The notes beneath the pieces are model-generated. The model was given only the letters and a program-made list of their open reading frames with translations, searched no databases and was not told the DNA's origin. The position numbers and the translations under genes were made by a program. From positions 186,001 through 250,000 of the forward strand of contig NZ_JASJOO010000006.1 in assembly GCF_030070105.1 (NCBI RefSeq): a stretch of DNA of 64,000 nt, given 5' to 3'. Below, in pieces: positions 27,479-36,679 of the stretch (positions within the stretch are counted from its first letter, which is position 1; every line of letters begins with the position of its first letter). The stretch is from Bermanella sp. WJH001 (GTDB lineage Bacteria; Pseudomonadota; Gammaproteobacteria; Pseudomonadales; Oceanobacteraceae).

Positions 27479-27920
27479 AATAAATAAACTCTTCTAATGT
27501 GCGCAAAAGGCGCTGATTAAGTAAGAGCTGGATATTGTTAGTTAGAATTTTTTAAAATTACGACATTCATTCTCGAGTACATGTTTGTTGCTCGAAATTA
27601 TGGACAATACGTTAGCTCTTTTGTTTTTGTAGTGCTGTCTAACTGAGAGGGGATAGGCAAAACACATATTACCCGTGGGTAATGCGTTAAATAAACTAGA
27701 TGGGAATAATTAACGCTCTGGATAGTACGTGTGGCTGTTTAAAATGTAAACACTTTTTTGGTTTATTTTTAATCGGTGGCTTTAGTTGTTGCTGATCGGG
27801 CGCAGGGTTGCATGCCCCATGAGCGCAGCGAATGTACACCCTTGTACAACGTTTATAAACAAGCTGAGTCTTTGCTAAATGATATGCACTGTACGAGGGA
27901 GCCCCGCGCCCGATAGCCAT
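27479..27920. other. Gene-free gap with a long inverted repeat
   Basis: No convincing gene. Arms ATCGGGCGCAGGG (27795-27807) and CCCCGCGCCCGAT (27902-27914) pair with one mismatch around about 95 bases that contain smaller inversions (gtacacccttgtac and the like). A structured RNA or a small palindromic element is possible. The minus-strand open frame over it is Pro/Cys/His-rich without a ribosome site. Confidence 0.5.
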
Positions 27921-27952
27921 AAAAAAGGCGAACCCACGGGTTCGCCTTTTTA
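27921..27952 (-). terminator. Terminator of ppaC
   Basis: AAAAGGCGAACC and GGTTCGCCTTTT form a perfect stem with short loop, with A-run and T-run on either side, so it can act on both strands; ppaC ends at 28001. Confidence 0.85.
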
Positions 27953-28000
27953 CTATCTGCGGGCTTTTTAGTAAAAGCCCTTAAATAGAATATCTAAAAC

Positions 28001-28960
28001 TTACGCTGACAAAACAGCCTGTACCGCTGGCATTAGCTGGCTTTTACGAGACATCAAGCCAGGTAGGTACATCAGTTGGTCTTCTGTGGTGTGACCATAT
28101 GCTTTGGCGGCCAGTTCCGCTTCGGCGTCTGAATAAACCACTAGGTGTGCGTTTTTGGTTTTGGTGTCGACGATAGCAAAGAAGATGAAATCCAGACCTT
28201 GTTTGGCTTTTTCGCCGGTCATTTCTTCTAGTAAGTCCGCTTTGCGGTCTAGTAACTGTTGTGGCAATAGGGTTTCAGCCACACCAAAGCCCACTTTTTT
28301 ACCGTTGATTTCGTAATGCTTGAAGTCGCCTTTTAATACATCGTAGGTCGATACGTCAGCAAGGTCTGATTTGGCTTCCATCATTTTTAGGCCAAAGTCG
28401 TATAGGTCTTCGATGCCGGCAATTTTAGCCAGCTTTTCTGCGTATGGCTTGTCTTGTGGGCAGGTGGTTGGGGATTCAAAAATCAGGGTGTCCGATAGAA
28501 TACCGGCCAACAGCATACACGCTGTGGTTGGGGTCATCTCTTTGCCCATTTTTTCGAAGCGATCCGCAAGGATCGTCGCCGCGCTGCCCCAAGGACGAAT
28601 ATCAACCGATACCGGAGTATTAAAGGTAATTGGCTGATCTTGAATGGCGTGGTGGTCGATAATGGCAACGATGTCGTTGGTATCCACGTCTTTGTGTAGC
28701 TGGGTTTTTTGGTTGAAATCCACCAAGCCCACTTTTTGGCCTTCTACTTTTGTGATCATTTTAGGCAGTTCAACACCGCAATAATCCACAACAAACGCCG
28801 TTTCTTTGTTTAATTCACCAGCACGGCGTGGCTCGCCACCAAATAATTCGGCGGCACCAATGGCCGAACCGATGGTATCGCTGTCTGGGCTTAGGTGGCC
28901 TAACCATACTAGGTTGTCTGTTTCGTTGTTTTCTGGGGTTTCTAGATCAAAAAAAGCCAT
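28001..28960 (-). CDS. ppaC: Manganese-dependent inorganic pyrophosphatase (family II)
   Basis: A 319-residue DHH-family enzyme that splits pyrophosphate to phosphate. Metal ligands are visible in GHLSPDSDT (His22, Asp26, Asp28), VDYCG/VDFN and AIIDHHAIQ (DHH at 102-104). The C-terminal DHHA2 domain has GFGVAETL and the KSQLMPAV stretch with the Arg-Lys pair (SRKSQ) that binds substrate. Family II is less common than family I in gammaproteobacteria, but is found in marine members. Single gene with its own terminator. Confidence 0.95.
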   Translation of the reverse strand: MAFFDLETPENNETDNLVWLGHLSPDSDTIGSAIGAAELFGGEPRRAGELNKETAFVVDYCGVELPKMITKVEGQKVGLVDFNQKTQLHKDVDTNDIVAIIDHHAIQDQPITFNTPVSVDIRPWGSAATILADRFEKMGKEMTPTTACMLLAGILSDTLIFESPTTCPQDKPYAEKLAKIAGIEDLYDFGLKMMEAKSDLADVSTYDVLKGDFKHYEINGKKVGFGVAETLLPQQLLDRKADLLEEMTGEKAKQGLDFIFFAIVDTKTKNAHLVVYSDAEAELAAKAYGHTTEDQLMYLPGLMSRKSQLMPAVQAVLSA

Positions 28961-29199
28961 TCGGTTTCCTATAAAAGCATCTATAAATGAGCGGTACTAA
29001 AATTTGGCGCAATTATAACCATAAAGCGCGCTGGGTTATAAATAATTTAGCGCTATATCTTAGTATCCGTGTACGGGTCCATCTAACGGCCCATACCCTT
29101 GCCCAGGTGTGAGGGGAGAGCCCCTCTATTCACTATACGCTTGCTAGGGGTGGTGTTATTGATGTGGGTCGATTTGCCAGCGAATGAATGGCTTGGCTT

Positions 29200-30291
29200 T
29201 TACGGTAATTGGCTAACCGATTGACCTGCCATGTTATCTAGGGCTTTTATTCTTATAAGCTCGCTGCCTGAAAAATGCTGCTCTCTAATGCCTTGCAATA
29301 ATTGCTCTTTTTCAGCTTGGCTATAACCTGAACTTGTGATGATTGCCTGGCTTTCTAAGCGGTATTGCTCAACTCGGTTTGCCCATTGTGCGCGCTGTTG
29401 ATCCAGTGCCGCTAAGTTTTGTGCCCCTTGTTCACCATAATGTTTAACTCGTAATTGATGAATGGCGGATTCATCGGCGTGGCTTTCACGCAGTGCCTTT
29501 TCTTGTGCTTGCACATGATTGATCAAGTTGGCGTGCAGTTCTTGTTGTGATATCCATGCTGGGGATTGATGGTTTAAGTATTCATATTCCACTTGTTTTT
29601 GCTGCGCGGTTAAGTCGGTGCGGCTTTTAATTGCCATTTTATTGATCATGTAATCGTCGTATTCATCTTCTTGTTTGTAAAAGGCTAGGCTGGCTTGTGG
29701 GGATAAAAATAGACTACGTGATGCGCGTACCGTTTGTTTTATTTCTTTGATCCGTTCAAGGTCATAGGTGTCGTCATGGTAGCGGGCTGAAAAATTATTT
29801 TTAATTTCGCCTATGTGGTTTTGGTATTGTAAAAAGCCTTCTAAAACTTCAATGCCTGTGGCTATTGCGGCCTCTGGTAGCTGTTGTGTTAAAGCATGAC
29901 GAATTCGCAAAATACACTCAGCCAATGTTTCTTCGCCTATGGCCGATAAATAAAATTCAAATAAGCGCCTGACTTTCATATTTATGATTAATTCACCTTG
30001 CTCATTAGTATCTAATGCACTGGGTAATGGGCTGTAGGCAAGGGACTGGGGCAAGTTTGCATAAAAAATAGCGGCTTGTTCAGCGGTTAAGTCAGGTGTG
30101 TTCAATAAAGCGGTTATGTTTTGTGGTGATACGGTTTTTTCTATCGTCAGTGATTCAGGTTTATTGGTGTCTTGGCTTTGGGATAAATCGAGTGCTGTGG
30201 GTGTGCTGCTTGATAAAAAAATACCGCCACAGATAAATACGGCGCAAACAAGACCAATGGTAGTTGTTGTATTGAATAGGGGCTTTTTCAT
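29200..30291 (-). CDS. lifO: Lipase-specific foldase (lipase chaperone)
   Basis: A 363-residue steric chaperone anchored in the inner membrane by one N-terminal segment (residues about 8-28), with a Ser/Pro-rich linker and a large helical periplasmic part. The diagnostic Lif motif reads RRLFEFYLSAIGE (near residue 110), a variant of RxxFDY(F/C)LSAxGE. The rest is long Gln/Glu/Leu-rich helices that embrace the lipase. It folds the lipase encoded just upstream at 30356-31342 before type II secretion. A terminator-like hairpin lies between the two genes. Confidence 0.92.
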   Translation of the reverse strand: MKKPLFNTTTTIGLVCAVFICGGIFLSSSTPTALDLSQSQDTNKPESLTIEKTVSPQNITALLNTPDLTAEQAAIFYANLPQSLAYSPLPSALDTNEQGELIINMKVRRLFEFYLSAIGEETLAECILRIRHALTQQLPEAAIATGIEVLEGFLQYQNHIGEIKNNFSARYHDDTYDLERIKEIKQTVRASRSLFLSPQASLAFYKQEDEYDDYMINKMAIKSRTDLTAQQKQVEYEYLNHQSPAWISQQELHANLINHVQAQEKALRESHADESAIHQLRVKHYGEQGAQNLAALDQQRAQWANRVEQYRLESQAIITSSGYSQAEKEQLLQGIREQHFSGSELIRIKALDNMAGQSVSQLP

Positions 30292-30301
30292 GGCTTACTC
30301 T

Positions 30302-30344
30302 AAAATTAAAAAACAAAGGTTTATCGTGTTATAAACCTTTGTTT
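30302..30344 (-). terminator. Terminator-like hairpin between lipase and foldase genes
   Basis: Read on the minus strand, AAACAAAGGTTTAT and ATAAACCTTTGTTT form a 14 bp perfect stem (loop of 6), followed directly by TTTTTAATTTT. It sits after the lipase stop and 11 bases or more before the foldase start, so it should attenuate foldase transcription. Confidence 0.8.
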
Positions 30345-30355
30345 GATGGCTCAAC

Positions 30356-31342
30356 TTATAGGCCTGCTTTTTTCAAGCGACGAGCGTGTTCAACATATAA
30401 AGGAACCGGGCTGGTTGTCCATAAGCCACGTAAACCAAACATGCCGTTAATTTCATCTGCATGGTTGCCCACATAATCATCACGAATCACCTGCCCAAAA
30501 TGCGTAGAGCAGCGTGGCACTAAACCGTCGTTATCTGCGCCAGCAAAAACAGAAGTGATGGCCAATACCGCATCCGCTGGGTCCAGTACATTGGAATTAA
30601 AGACTGGGTTGTAGTTTGCTGACCAAGAATAATAACGAATACCATTAGAGCTGCGCGCACCGTCATTAACTGAGTAGTCTTTTACATATTTTGGCCACCA
30701 CCATTTGCCAATGTTTTTACGTGGCACCGTTTTACAGCGGCTGCTGCGAACTCCTTGCGGGTATTGCGCGTTAAAATGTAAGGCGTCTTGTGTATTAAGC
30801 GCACGAATGGTGGCCATGGTATCCACGGCTTGATCTGGCTCCCCAGCTAGAATGGCTTCAAATCTGGCAATGGCGTTGCCAAGGGTCACCGCTAAACCTT
30901 CAAGTGGGGTATCATTGACTAAATCAGCCACGGGTGAGCCATAGTGCGGCGTGGCAATGGTGGTGATAGAGGCGATTAAGTCAGGGCGTACTGCCGCTAC
31001 ATAACGTGAGGTGCTGCCCCCTTGGGAATGGCCAATAAGATTAACCTTGTTTGCACCTGTGGTGGCTAATAGCTCTTCAATGTACGCCAGTAAAATTTCA
31101 CCACGAACTTCGTCGCTGTTCCAGCCGGGCACTTGTGGCGTGTAAGCCGTGGCACCGACACCACGCAAAGCATGTTTAACGCCGTAAAAATAATCGGCTA
31201 GGATTCGGTCAAAGCCAGCGTGACCGTGTACCAATACGATTGGGTATTGTGTTTTACCTGATGTGTCGGCGTGGCTTGTAAAAGAAGCCATAAGGGCACA
31301 CAAGGACAGAGCGAGAATTTTACTTAGGGATTTTAACGTCAC
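30356..31342 (-). CDS. lip: Secreted triacylglycerol lipase (family I)
   Basis: A 328-residue lipase with a signal peptide ending SHADT. The alpha/beta-hydrolase parts are the oxyanion HGHAGFD (residue about 39), the nucleophile elbow GHSQGGS (Ser106), the Asp in GADNDGLVPRCS and the His in VGNHADEINGMFG. Two cysteines (SSRCKT and PRCSTH) are placed like the disulfide of Pseudomonas family I lipases. In those enzymes the elbow is GHSHGG, so the Gln here is a mild variant. Export would need Sec plus type II secretion, whose genes are not in the window. Its foldase is the next gene. Confidence 0.93.
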   Translation of the reverse strand: MTLKSLSKILALSLCALMASFTSHADTSGKTQYPIVLVHGHAGFDRILADYFYGVKHALRGVGATAYTPQVPGWNSDEVRGEILLAYIEELLATTGANKVNLIGHSQGGSTSRYVAAVRPDLIASITTIATPHYGSPVADLVNDTPLEGLAVTLGNAIARFEAILAGEPDQAVDTMATIRALNTQDALHFNAQYPQGVRSSRCKTVPRKNIGKWWWPKYVKDYSVNDGARSSNGIRYYSWSANYNPVFNSNVLDPADAVLAITSVFAGADNDGLVPRCSTHFGQVIRDDYVGNHADEINGMFGLRGLWTTSPVPLYVEHARRLKKAGL

Positions 31343-31633
31343 TGTTGTTTCCTATTATTATTTTTTTGATGGGGCGGGACTTTCTTAAAGTCAGCTGCAC
31401 TATAGCTAAGCTAAAACTGAAACGCTGTTAACTTTTATAAAGTTGGCAAGCTTTGCCGAAACTGTCTTTTAAAGTGATAGTATTGTCTTAAATTATGACG
31501 TTAAAATTTGTACGCAGGTACGCATAAATTTAAAAATCACAAGATAAATTCTATAAGAGTTTGGTTATAAAAATTCGGCAGTATTAAAAATCATGAATCA
31601 TTGTATTTACACTTCAACAAGGTTTTTAACCAC

Positions 31634-33451
31634 GTGACAGGTTTTCAACTTAGGGATTATCAGCGCGAAGCGGTAGCCGCCACACTTAAACATTTTCGTA
31701 AAACAAATGAGTCGGCGGTCATTGTGTTGCCCACTGGTGCGGGTAAAAGCTTAGTCATTGCAGAATTATCCCGTTTGGCTAAACGTAAAATTTTAGTGCT
31801 GACGCATGTTAAAGAGCTGGTTGAGCAAAATCATCTTAAATATGAAAGCTTAGGTTTAACCGCAGGCATTTATTCGGCAGGTTTAAAGCTCAAACAAACT
31901 CAATATCAAGTGACGTTTGCCAGTATTCAATCGGCGGCAAGAAATTTAAATGACTTTAGTGATGAATATTCTTTAATTATTGTGGATGAATGTCATCGAA
32001 TAAATTTTTCAAATGAAAAGTCAATCGACCAAATGGATGATCAAGCAGCGTCGGCAAATCAATATCAGCAAGTGATTGAGAATTTGCAAAGAGTTAATCC
32101 AGATGTGAAATTATTGGGTCTTACCGCCACACCGTATCGTTTAGGCATGGGCTGGATCTATCGCAAGCATTATCGTGGCTTTGTGCGCAGCGAACAAACA
32201 CGACCATTCGAGCATTGTATTTATGAGTTACCGCTGCGCTATTTAATCAAACGCAAATATTTAACCGAACCTAAATTAGTAGACGCCACGATTGAGCATT
32301 ATGACTTTAGTGCGCTTAAACAAAGCCCATCTGGTGAGTTTAATAACACCGAAGTGAATCATCTGTTAAGCCAGTACCATAGAGTGACAAAAGGCATTAT
32401 TGAGCAGGTTGTTGAATTAGCACAATCAAGAAAAGGGGTGATGATCTTTGCTGCCACGGTTGATCACGCAAAAGAAATATTCAGTTATTTACCCGAGAAT
32501 CAAAGCGCGTTAATAACAGGGGCAACTGACAGTAAAGAGCGCGATCACTTAATCACGGCCTTTAAGCAAAAAGAAATTAAGTACTTAGTGAATGTATCTG
32601 TGTTAACAACAGGCTTTGATGCACCCCATGTGGATATGATCGCCATATTGCGCCCAACTCAATCGGTGAGTTTGTATCAGCAAATTATTGGTCGAGGTTT
32701 ACGTTTAAGTGAAAACAAACACGATTGTTTAGTGATTGATTATACGGGCAATGATTTTGATTTATATCAGCCAGAAGTGGGCGAAAAAAAACCAAATAAT
32801 CAAAGCCAGCCGGTGCAGGTTACTTGCCCGAGCTGTGAATTTCCAAATATATTTTGGGGAGTCTGTGATGATGAGGGCCACTTGATCGAACATTATGGTC
32901 GGCGTTGCCAGGGTTTAATTATGAGCCCTTCAGGTGAGCATCAGTGTGATTATCGGTTTGTATTTAAAGAATGCCCTCACTGTGGTAATGAAAATGATAT
33001 TGCCGCGCGCACTTGTATTGAATGCAAAGAAGTGCTGGTTGATCCGGATGACATGTTAAAAAAAGCATTGCAGCTTAAAGATTCAAAAGTCATTCGCTGC
33101 TCAGGTGTCAGCTTGGAAGCAGTTAAAGAAAAAGGCGTAGAAACAGGTCAACTTAAAATCATTTATCATGATGAGCAAGGTGCACAACTAAGTGAAACAT
33201 TTGATTTTAATAAAAACAATCAAGTTCAAGCATTTAATAATATTTATGCAAAACGCATCAGTATTAATATTGCCGCCAAATTAGGTGTGGCAGATACATT
33301 TGAAGTCACTACTTTACAGCAGGCGTTAAAACTATCGGGTATGTTTCCATGCCCAGACTTTGTAATAGCCAAAAAACAAAAATATTTTTGGCGTATTAAA
33401 AACCGAATATTTGATTATCAGGGCCATTACCGAAAAGCAAATCAACTATAG
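31634..33451 (+). CDS. radD: DEAD/DEAH-box ATPase RadD
   Basis: Superfamily 2 helicase-like ATPase that helps double-strand break and crosslink repair with RecA. Motifs: LRDYQREAV, VLPTGAGKS (Walker A), DECH, LLGLTATPYRLG, VLTTGFDAPHVD and QQIIGRGLRLS. The C-terminal zinc region has CPSCEFPN, C-Q-G, CPHCGNENDIAARTCIEC and VDPDDMLKKAL, as in E. coli RadD (YejH). I start at the GTG at 31634 (TGFQLRDYQ), which aligns with the E. coli N-terminus; a TTG at 31601 opens the frame earlier, and neither has a good ribosome site. It ends 7 bases before a convergent gene. Confidence 0.92.
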   Translation: MTGFQLRDYQREAVAATLKHFRKTNESAVIVLPTGAGKSLVIAELSRLAKRKILVLTHVKELVEQNHLKYESLGLTAGIYSAGLKLKQTQYQVTFASIQSAARNLNDFSDEYSLIIVDECHRINFSNEKSIDQMDDQAASANQYQQVIENLQRVNPDVKLLGLTATPYRLGMGWIYRKHYRGFVRSEQTRPFEHCIYELPLRYLIKRKYLTEPKLVDATIEHYDFSALKQSPSGEFNNTEVNHLLSQYHRVTKGIIEQVVELAQSRKGVMIFAATVDHAKEIFSYLPENQSALITGATDSKERDHLITAFKQKEIKYLVNVSVLTTGFDAPHVDMIAILRPTQSVSLYQQIIGRGLRLSENKHDCLVIDYTGNDFDLYQPEVGEKKPNNQSQPVQVTCPSCEFPNIFWGVCDDEGHLIEHYGRRCQGLIMSPSGEHQCDYRFVFKECPHCGNENDIAARTCIECKEVLVDPDDMLKKALQLKDSKVIRCSGVSLEAVKEKGVETGQLKIIYHDEQGAQLSETFDFNKNNQVQAFNNIYAKRISINIAAKLGVADTFEVTTLQQALKLSGMFPCPDFVIAKKQKYFWRIKNRIFDYQGHYRKANQL

Positions 33452-33458
33452 AGGCACG

Positions 33459-34157
33459 TTACTCAATACTTGGAATGGCTGCGTTAAGTTGACTCATGAA
33501 GTCATGGTTGTTTTGTAGGTATTTTTTAGCGATATAAATGCCAAATGGGCGCTTAATTTCGATGTGTTTTTTAAAGGTGGAAGGTGCAATACCAGCTTGC
33601 ATATAGGTGTATTCAAATACTTTCTCGGCTAAAAAGGCGGCGTCAATTTGTTTGTTTTGTAACGCAGAGAGTAATTCTTTGGCGTTGTAGCTTTGAACTT
33701 GATAGCCATTACGCGAAAGCCACCTAAATGTATTGGTTTTACCTATGGTGCCGATAATAGAGTGATATTTGAAGTCGTGATGATTTGGCGTGTTGGAACT
33801 TTCGCGCAGCGTAAACCAGGTCCAATTATTGTATTCAACCGGCTTGCTAAAATCAGCATAGCGATTGCGTTCACTATTTTCAGACGCTAGAAAAAAACCA
33901 TCAATATCCCCACGTTTTAGCGCTTTTAGCAGTAAAGAGTAATTAAGATATTGTTTTAGAGTTAACTTAGTAGGGATGCCTTTAAAGATATAACGTATTT
34001 TATTGACAGCAAGACCGCTAACCTGCTTGTTTTCAGTATAGGTATAGGGCTTAAAGTGGGGTACGCCCAAGGTAATTGGTTCGAATGAATGGGCAGTGGC
34101 CGCGAATATAAAAACGCTGCATAAAACGCCAAATATCAAGCGGTGAGCCATGGTCAT
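33459..34157 (-). CDS. Periplasmic solute-binding protein, family 3-like (paralog)
   Basis: A 232-residue paralog of the gene at 14394-15092, of identical length. It has a signal peptide (ending ATAHS), ITLGVPHFKPYTYTENKQVSGLAV, the shared DGFFLASENSERNRYADFSKPVE block and KRPFGIYIAKKYLQ. It again has no transporter partner. Its start codon overlaps the stop of an open minus-strand frame (ATGA at 34154-34157) that codes for a short hydrophobic peptide ending LLVLGVVGYLGLSI, perhaps a relic of a former membrane gene. Ligand unknown. Confidence 0.75.
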   Translation of the reverse strand: MTMAHRLIFGVLCSVFIFAATAHSFEPITLGVPHFKPYTYTENKQVSGLAVNKIRYIFKGIPTKLTLKQYLNYSLLLKALKRGDIDGFFLASENSERNRYADFSKPVEYNNWTWFTLRESSNTPNHHDFKYHSIIGTIGKTNTFRWLSRNGYQVQSYNAKELLSALQNKQIDAAFLAEKVFEYTYMQAGIAPSTFKKHIEIKRPFGIYIAKKYLQNNHDFMSQLNAAIPSIE

Positions 34158-34456
34158 ATACTTAAACCCAAATACCCTACAACCCCTAAGACTAGCAGTA
34201 CCTGCTTAAAAAGCACCTTTGCAAAAGTGGCTCGCAAATACTCTAAGGTGATGCGGTTAATAGCAAATAGCGGTCATATATGGCTATGGCAATGGCATTC
34301 ATGCTGGGATTGGCTAGTGGGCAACGGGTTTTTTCTTTTGGACTTTCAAACCACTTATTCTGATAGTCAGCTTTATTGGTTGATAAATGAACAATTGTAT
34401 CTATGCAAAATCGTTATAAATTAATTCTTGCGTAAAAAAATCCATGTGTTTAAATA
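34158..34456. other. Gene-poor stretch between solute-binding gene and recA control region
   Basis: No gene with a ribosome site is visible on the plus strand. On the minus strand a frame without ATG (about 34154-34267) ends in a hydrophobic peptide and overlaps the next start; with a one-base shift it could join MNAIAIAIYDRYLL upstream. I regard it as a likely gene relic. Confidence 0.3.
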
Positions 34457-34472
34457 CTGGTTATATTTACAG
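34457..34472 (+). promoter_or_regulatory. LexA box of recA
   Basis: CTGGTTATATTTACAG is CTG-N10-CAG, 61 bases before the recA ATG, the usual position for SOS control of recA. Confidence 0.88.
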
Positions 34473-34532
34473 TAATTTAAAATTCTGCCTCGCAGACCTA
34501 AATCGGATAAAGATAATAAGGTGAAGAAAAAT

Positions 34533-35612
34533 ATGGATCAGAATCGCCAAAAAGCCCTAGACGCAGCCTTAAGCCAAATTGAACGTCAGTTCGGTAAAGG
34601 CGCCATCATGAAAATGGGTGAGCAACCACGTGAAGCGATACCGTCAGTATCAACAGGCTCCCTTTCATTGGATATTGCGTTAGGCATAGGCGGTTTACCA
34701 TACGGTCGTATTATTGAAATATACGGGCCAGAATCATCGGGTAAAACCACCATGTGCTTAAGCACAATGGCTGAAGCACAAAAACAAGGTAAAACGGTTG
34801 CAATCGTAGATGCTGAGCATGCGCTTGACCCATTATACGCTGAAAAACTAGGCGTCGATCTAGACAGCTTGCTTGTATCTCAACCGGATACCGGTGAACA
34901 AGCACTTGAAATCGTAGACAGCTTGGTTCGCTCAGGTGCGGTTGATGTTGTGGTGGTTGACTCTGTAGCCGCATTAACACCTAAAGCAGAAATTGAAGGG
35001 GACATGGGTGATCACCATGTTGGCTTGCAAGCTCGTTTGATGTCACAAGCACTGCGTAAATTGACCGCTAATGTTAAAAACGCAAATTGCATGGTGATCT
35101 TCATTAACCAAATTCGTATGAAAATTGGTGTGATGTTTGGTAACCCTGAAACCACAACCGGTGGTAACGCGCTTAAATTCTACTCATCGGTACGTTTGGA
35201 TATCCGTCGTACAGGTTCGGTAAAAAACGGCGATGAAGTGACGGGTAACGAGACGCGCGTTAAGGTTGTTAAAAACAAGGTTGCACCACCGTTCAAACAA
35301 GCGGAATTCCAAATCATGTATAACCAGGGTATCAACCGTGGTGCTGAAATCATTGATTTAGGTGTTAAGTTAGGTTTGGTTGATAAAGCTGGCGCTTGGT
35401 ATGCTTACAAAGGCGATAAGATTGGTCAGGGTAAGGCAAATGCGTGTGTGTTCTTGCAAGAGAACCCAGCCATCCAAGAAGAAATTGAAGCGCAAATTCG
35501 TGCTCAATTACTAGTAGTAGCCGATGCTAAAAAGCCAGAAGAAAAAGAAGTAAAAGAGCCGAAAGCGGCTAAAGAAAGTAAAGCTGCTGCAGCGAAACCA
35601 GAAGAAGCCTAA
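34533..35612 (+). CDS. recA: Recombinase RecA
   Basis: The 359-residue strand-exchange and LexA-coprotease protein. I start at the ATG at 34533 ([13 protein letters not shown]), which has AAGGTG upstream; a GTG at 34521 would add four residues. Walker [19 protein letters not shown], the L2 region [17 protein letters not shown] and the Lys/Glu/Ala-rich acidic tail are all present. A terminator and recX follow. Confidence 0.98.
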   Translation: MDQNRQKALDAALSQIERQFGKGAIMKMGEQPREAIPSVSTGSLSLDIALGIGGLPYGRIIEIYGPESSGKTTMCLSTMAEAQKQGKTVAIVDAEHALDPLYAEKLGVDLDSLLVSQPDTGEQALEIVDSLVRSGAVDVVVVDSVAALTPKAEIEGDMGDHHVGLQARLMSQALRKLTANVKNANCMVIFINQIRMKIGVMFGNPETTTGGNALKFYSSVRLDIRRTGSVKNGDEVTGNETRVKVVKNKVAPPFKQAEFQIMYNQGINRGAEIIDLGVKLGLVDKAGAWYAYKGDKIGQGKANACVFLQENPAIQEEIEAQIRAQLLVVADAKKPEEKEVKEPKAAKESKAAAAKPEEA

Positions 35613-35634
35613 TTCAGGGGTTTTCTACCAACTA

Positions 35635-35662
35635 AAAGGTCAGCTATGCTGGCCTTTTTTAT
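35635..35662 (+). terminator. Terminator between recA and recX
   Basis: AAAGGTCAGC and GCTGGCCTTT pair (one G-T) with loop TAT, followed by T. As in E. coli, recX probably depends on read-through. Confidence 0.85.
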
Positions 35663-35693
35663 TTGTGCGAATAGATAATAAAACGGAATCACC

Positions 35694-36191
35694 ATGTTTC
35701 AGCGTGCACAAAAAAAAGCCGCACAACAGCTTGATGAAAAAGGGCTGCGCCATAAAGTGATCGAACTGTTGGCAAGACGAGAATACAGCTATGGTGAGCT
35801 TGAGCAAAAATTACAACCGTTAACCGAAGACGAAGCTGCCATGTATAGGGCGCTAGATTGGGTGGTGGAAATGGGGTTGCAAAGCGATATTCGGTTTACT
35901 GAGATGTTTATTCGCAGTAAAGCGATTTCCGGATATGGCCCAGTGCGTATTCGCATGGAGCTAAGGCAAAAATACATTGGCGCAGATTTGATCGAGTTTG
36001 GCTTTGAAAATATTCAAGATGAGATTAACTGGTCAGAAGAAGTGGACCGTTTAATTGAGAAAAAAGCCAACGGCTTAGACTTGAGTGACATGAAAAGTAA
36101 AAACAAAGTCATGGGGTTCTTACAACGACGTGGTTTTAACCTTGATCAAATCTATGCAGGCTTTGACCGCTTCACATCATCAGATACTTGA
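35694..36191 (+). CDS. recX: Regulatory protein RecX
   Basis: A 165-residue helical protein that caps and limits RecA filaments. Family features: the N-terminal ARREYSYGELEQKL, YRALDWVVEMGLQSDIRFTEMFIRSKAISGYGPVRIRMELRQK, and the C-terminal repeats ending VMGFLQRRGFNLDQIYAGFD. It is 81 bases behind recA with a terminator in between. Length normal. Confidence 0.95.
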   Translation: MFQRAQKKAAQQLDEKGLRHKVIELLARREYSYGELEQKLQPLTEDEAAMYRALDWVVEMGLQSDIRFTEMFIRSKAISGYGPVRIRMELRQKYIGADLIEFGFENIQDEINWSEEVDRLIEKKANGLDLSDMKSKNKVMGFLQRRGFNLDQIYAGFDRFTSSDT

Positions 36192-36354
36192 TGACCCGCT
36201 TTTTTAAACATACTCCCTTCTAAACCATGTCAGGCCATTGCTTATTTTTAAATGGCATAGGTCAAGCGTAATGAAAGGTAAAGATAGGGAAATGTACTTG
36301 AAAATACCCTGAATCAGCTCAATTATAGGAATACGATAAAGAGTTGAAGTTGGT

Positions 36355-36648
36355 ATGAAACGTTTCATTTTCACCCTGTTAAGTGCGTTAACCAGTTTGG
36401 TATTAGCTGTCGATCACTCGCCATCTGGTGCCAGTGGTGTGGATTTATCCCAGGCGGCTTACGCATGTTCAGCATTTGTCGTCCAATCAGTGCACTCAGG
36501 TTCTGATGATGTTGACTATGACGTCAATGAATATCATTTACCCTCATTACATTTTACGTACCCAGCGCACCAATATGATGTTCATGAAAAAGCGTTAATT
36601 GAAGCGCTTTATGGCTATCATACACGGGCCCCACCTGTTTCAGCATAA
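36355..36648 (+). CDS. Small secreted hypothetical protein
   Basis: A 97-residue product with a signal peptide (MKRFIFTLLSALTSLVLA), then a Ser/Asp/His/Tyr-rich mature part without membrane segments. A weak ribosome site (GAG) precedes the ATG. It lies 32 bases before the CBS-domain gene in the same direction. No family recognised, and coding is supported mainly by the signal peptide. Confidence 0.5.
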   Translation: MKRFIFTLLSALTSLVLAVDHSPSGASGVDLSQAAYACSAFVVQSVHSGSDDVDYDVNEYHLPSLHFTYPAHQYDVHEKALIEALYGYHTRAPPVSA

Positions 36649-36679
36649 AGTTTAATCGCAATAAAACACTCTGAAAACT

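Noticed and set aside
27696..27920. Minus-strand frame of 74 codons before ppaC
   Set aside because: It crosses the inverted repeat, has no ribosome site, and its Pro/Cys/His-rich product looks non-coding.
34143..34424. Open frame of 93 codons before recA
   Set aside because: Unusual composition (many Trp, Cys, His), no ribosome site, and overlap with the 5' end of the solute-binding gene.
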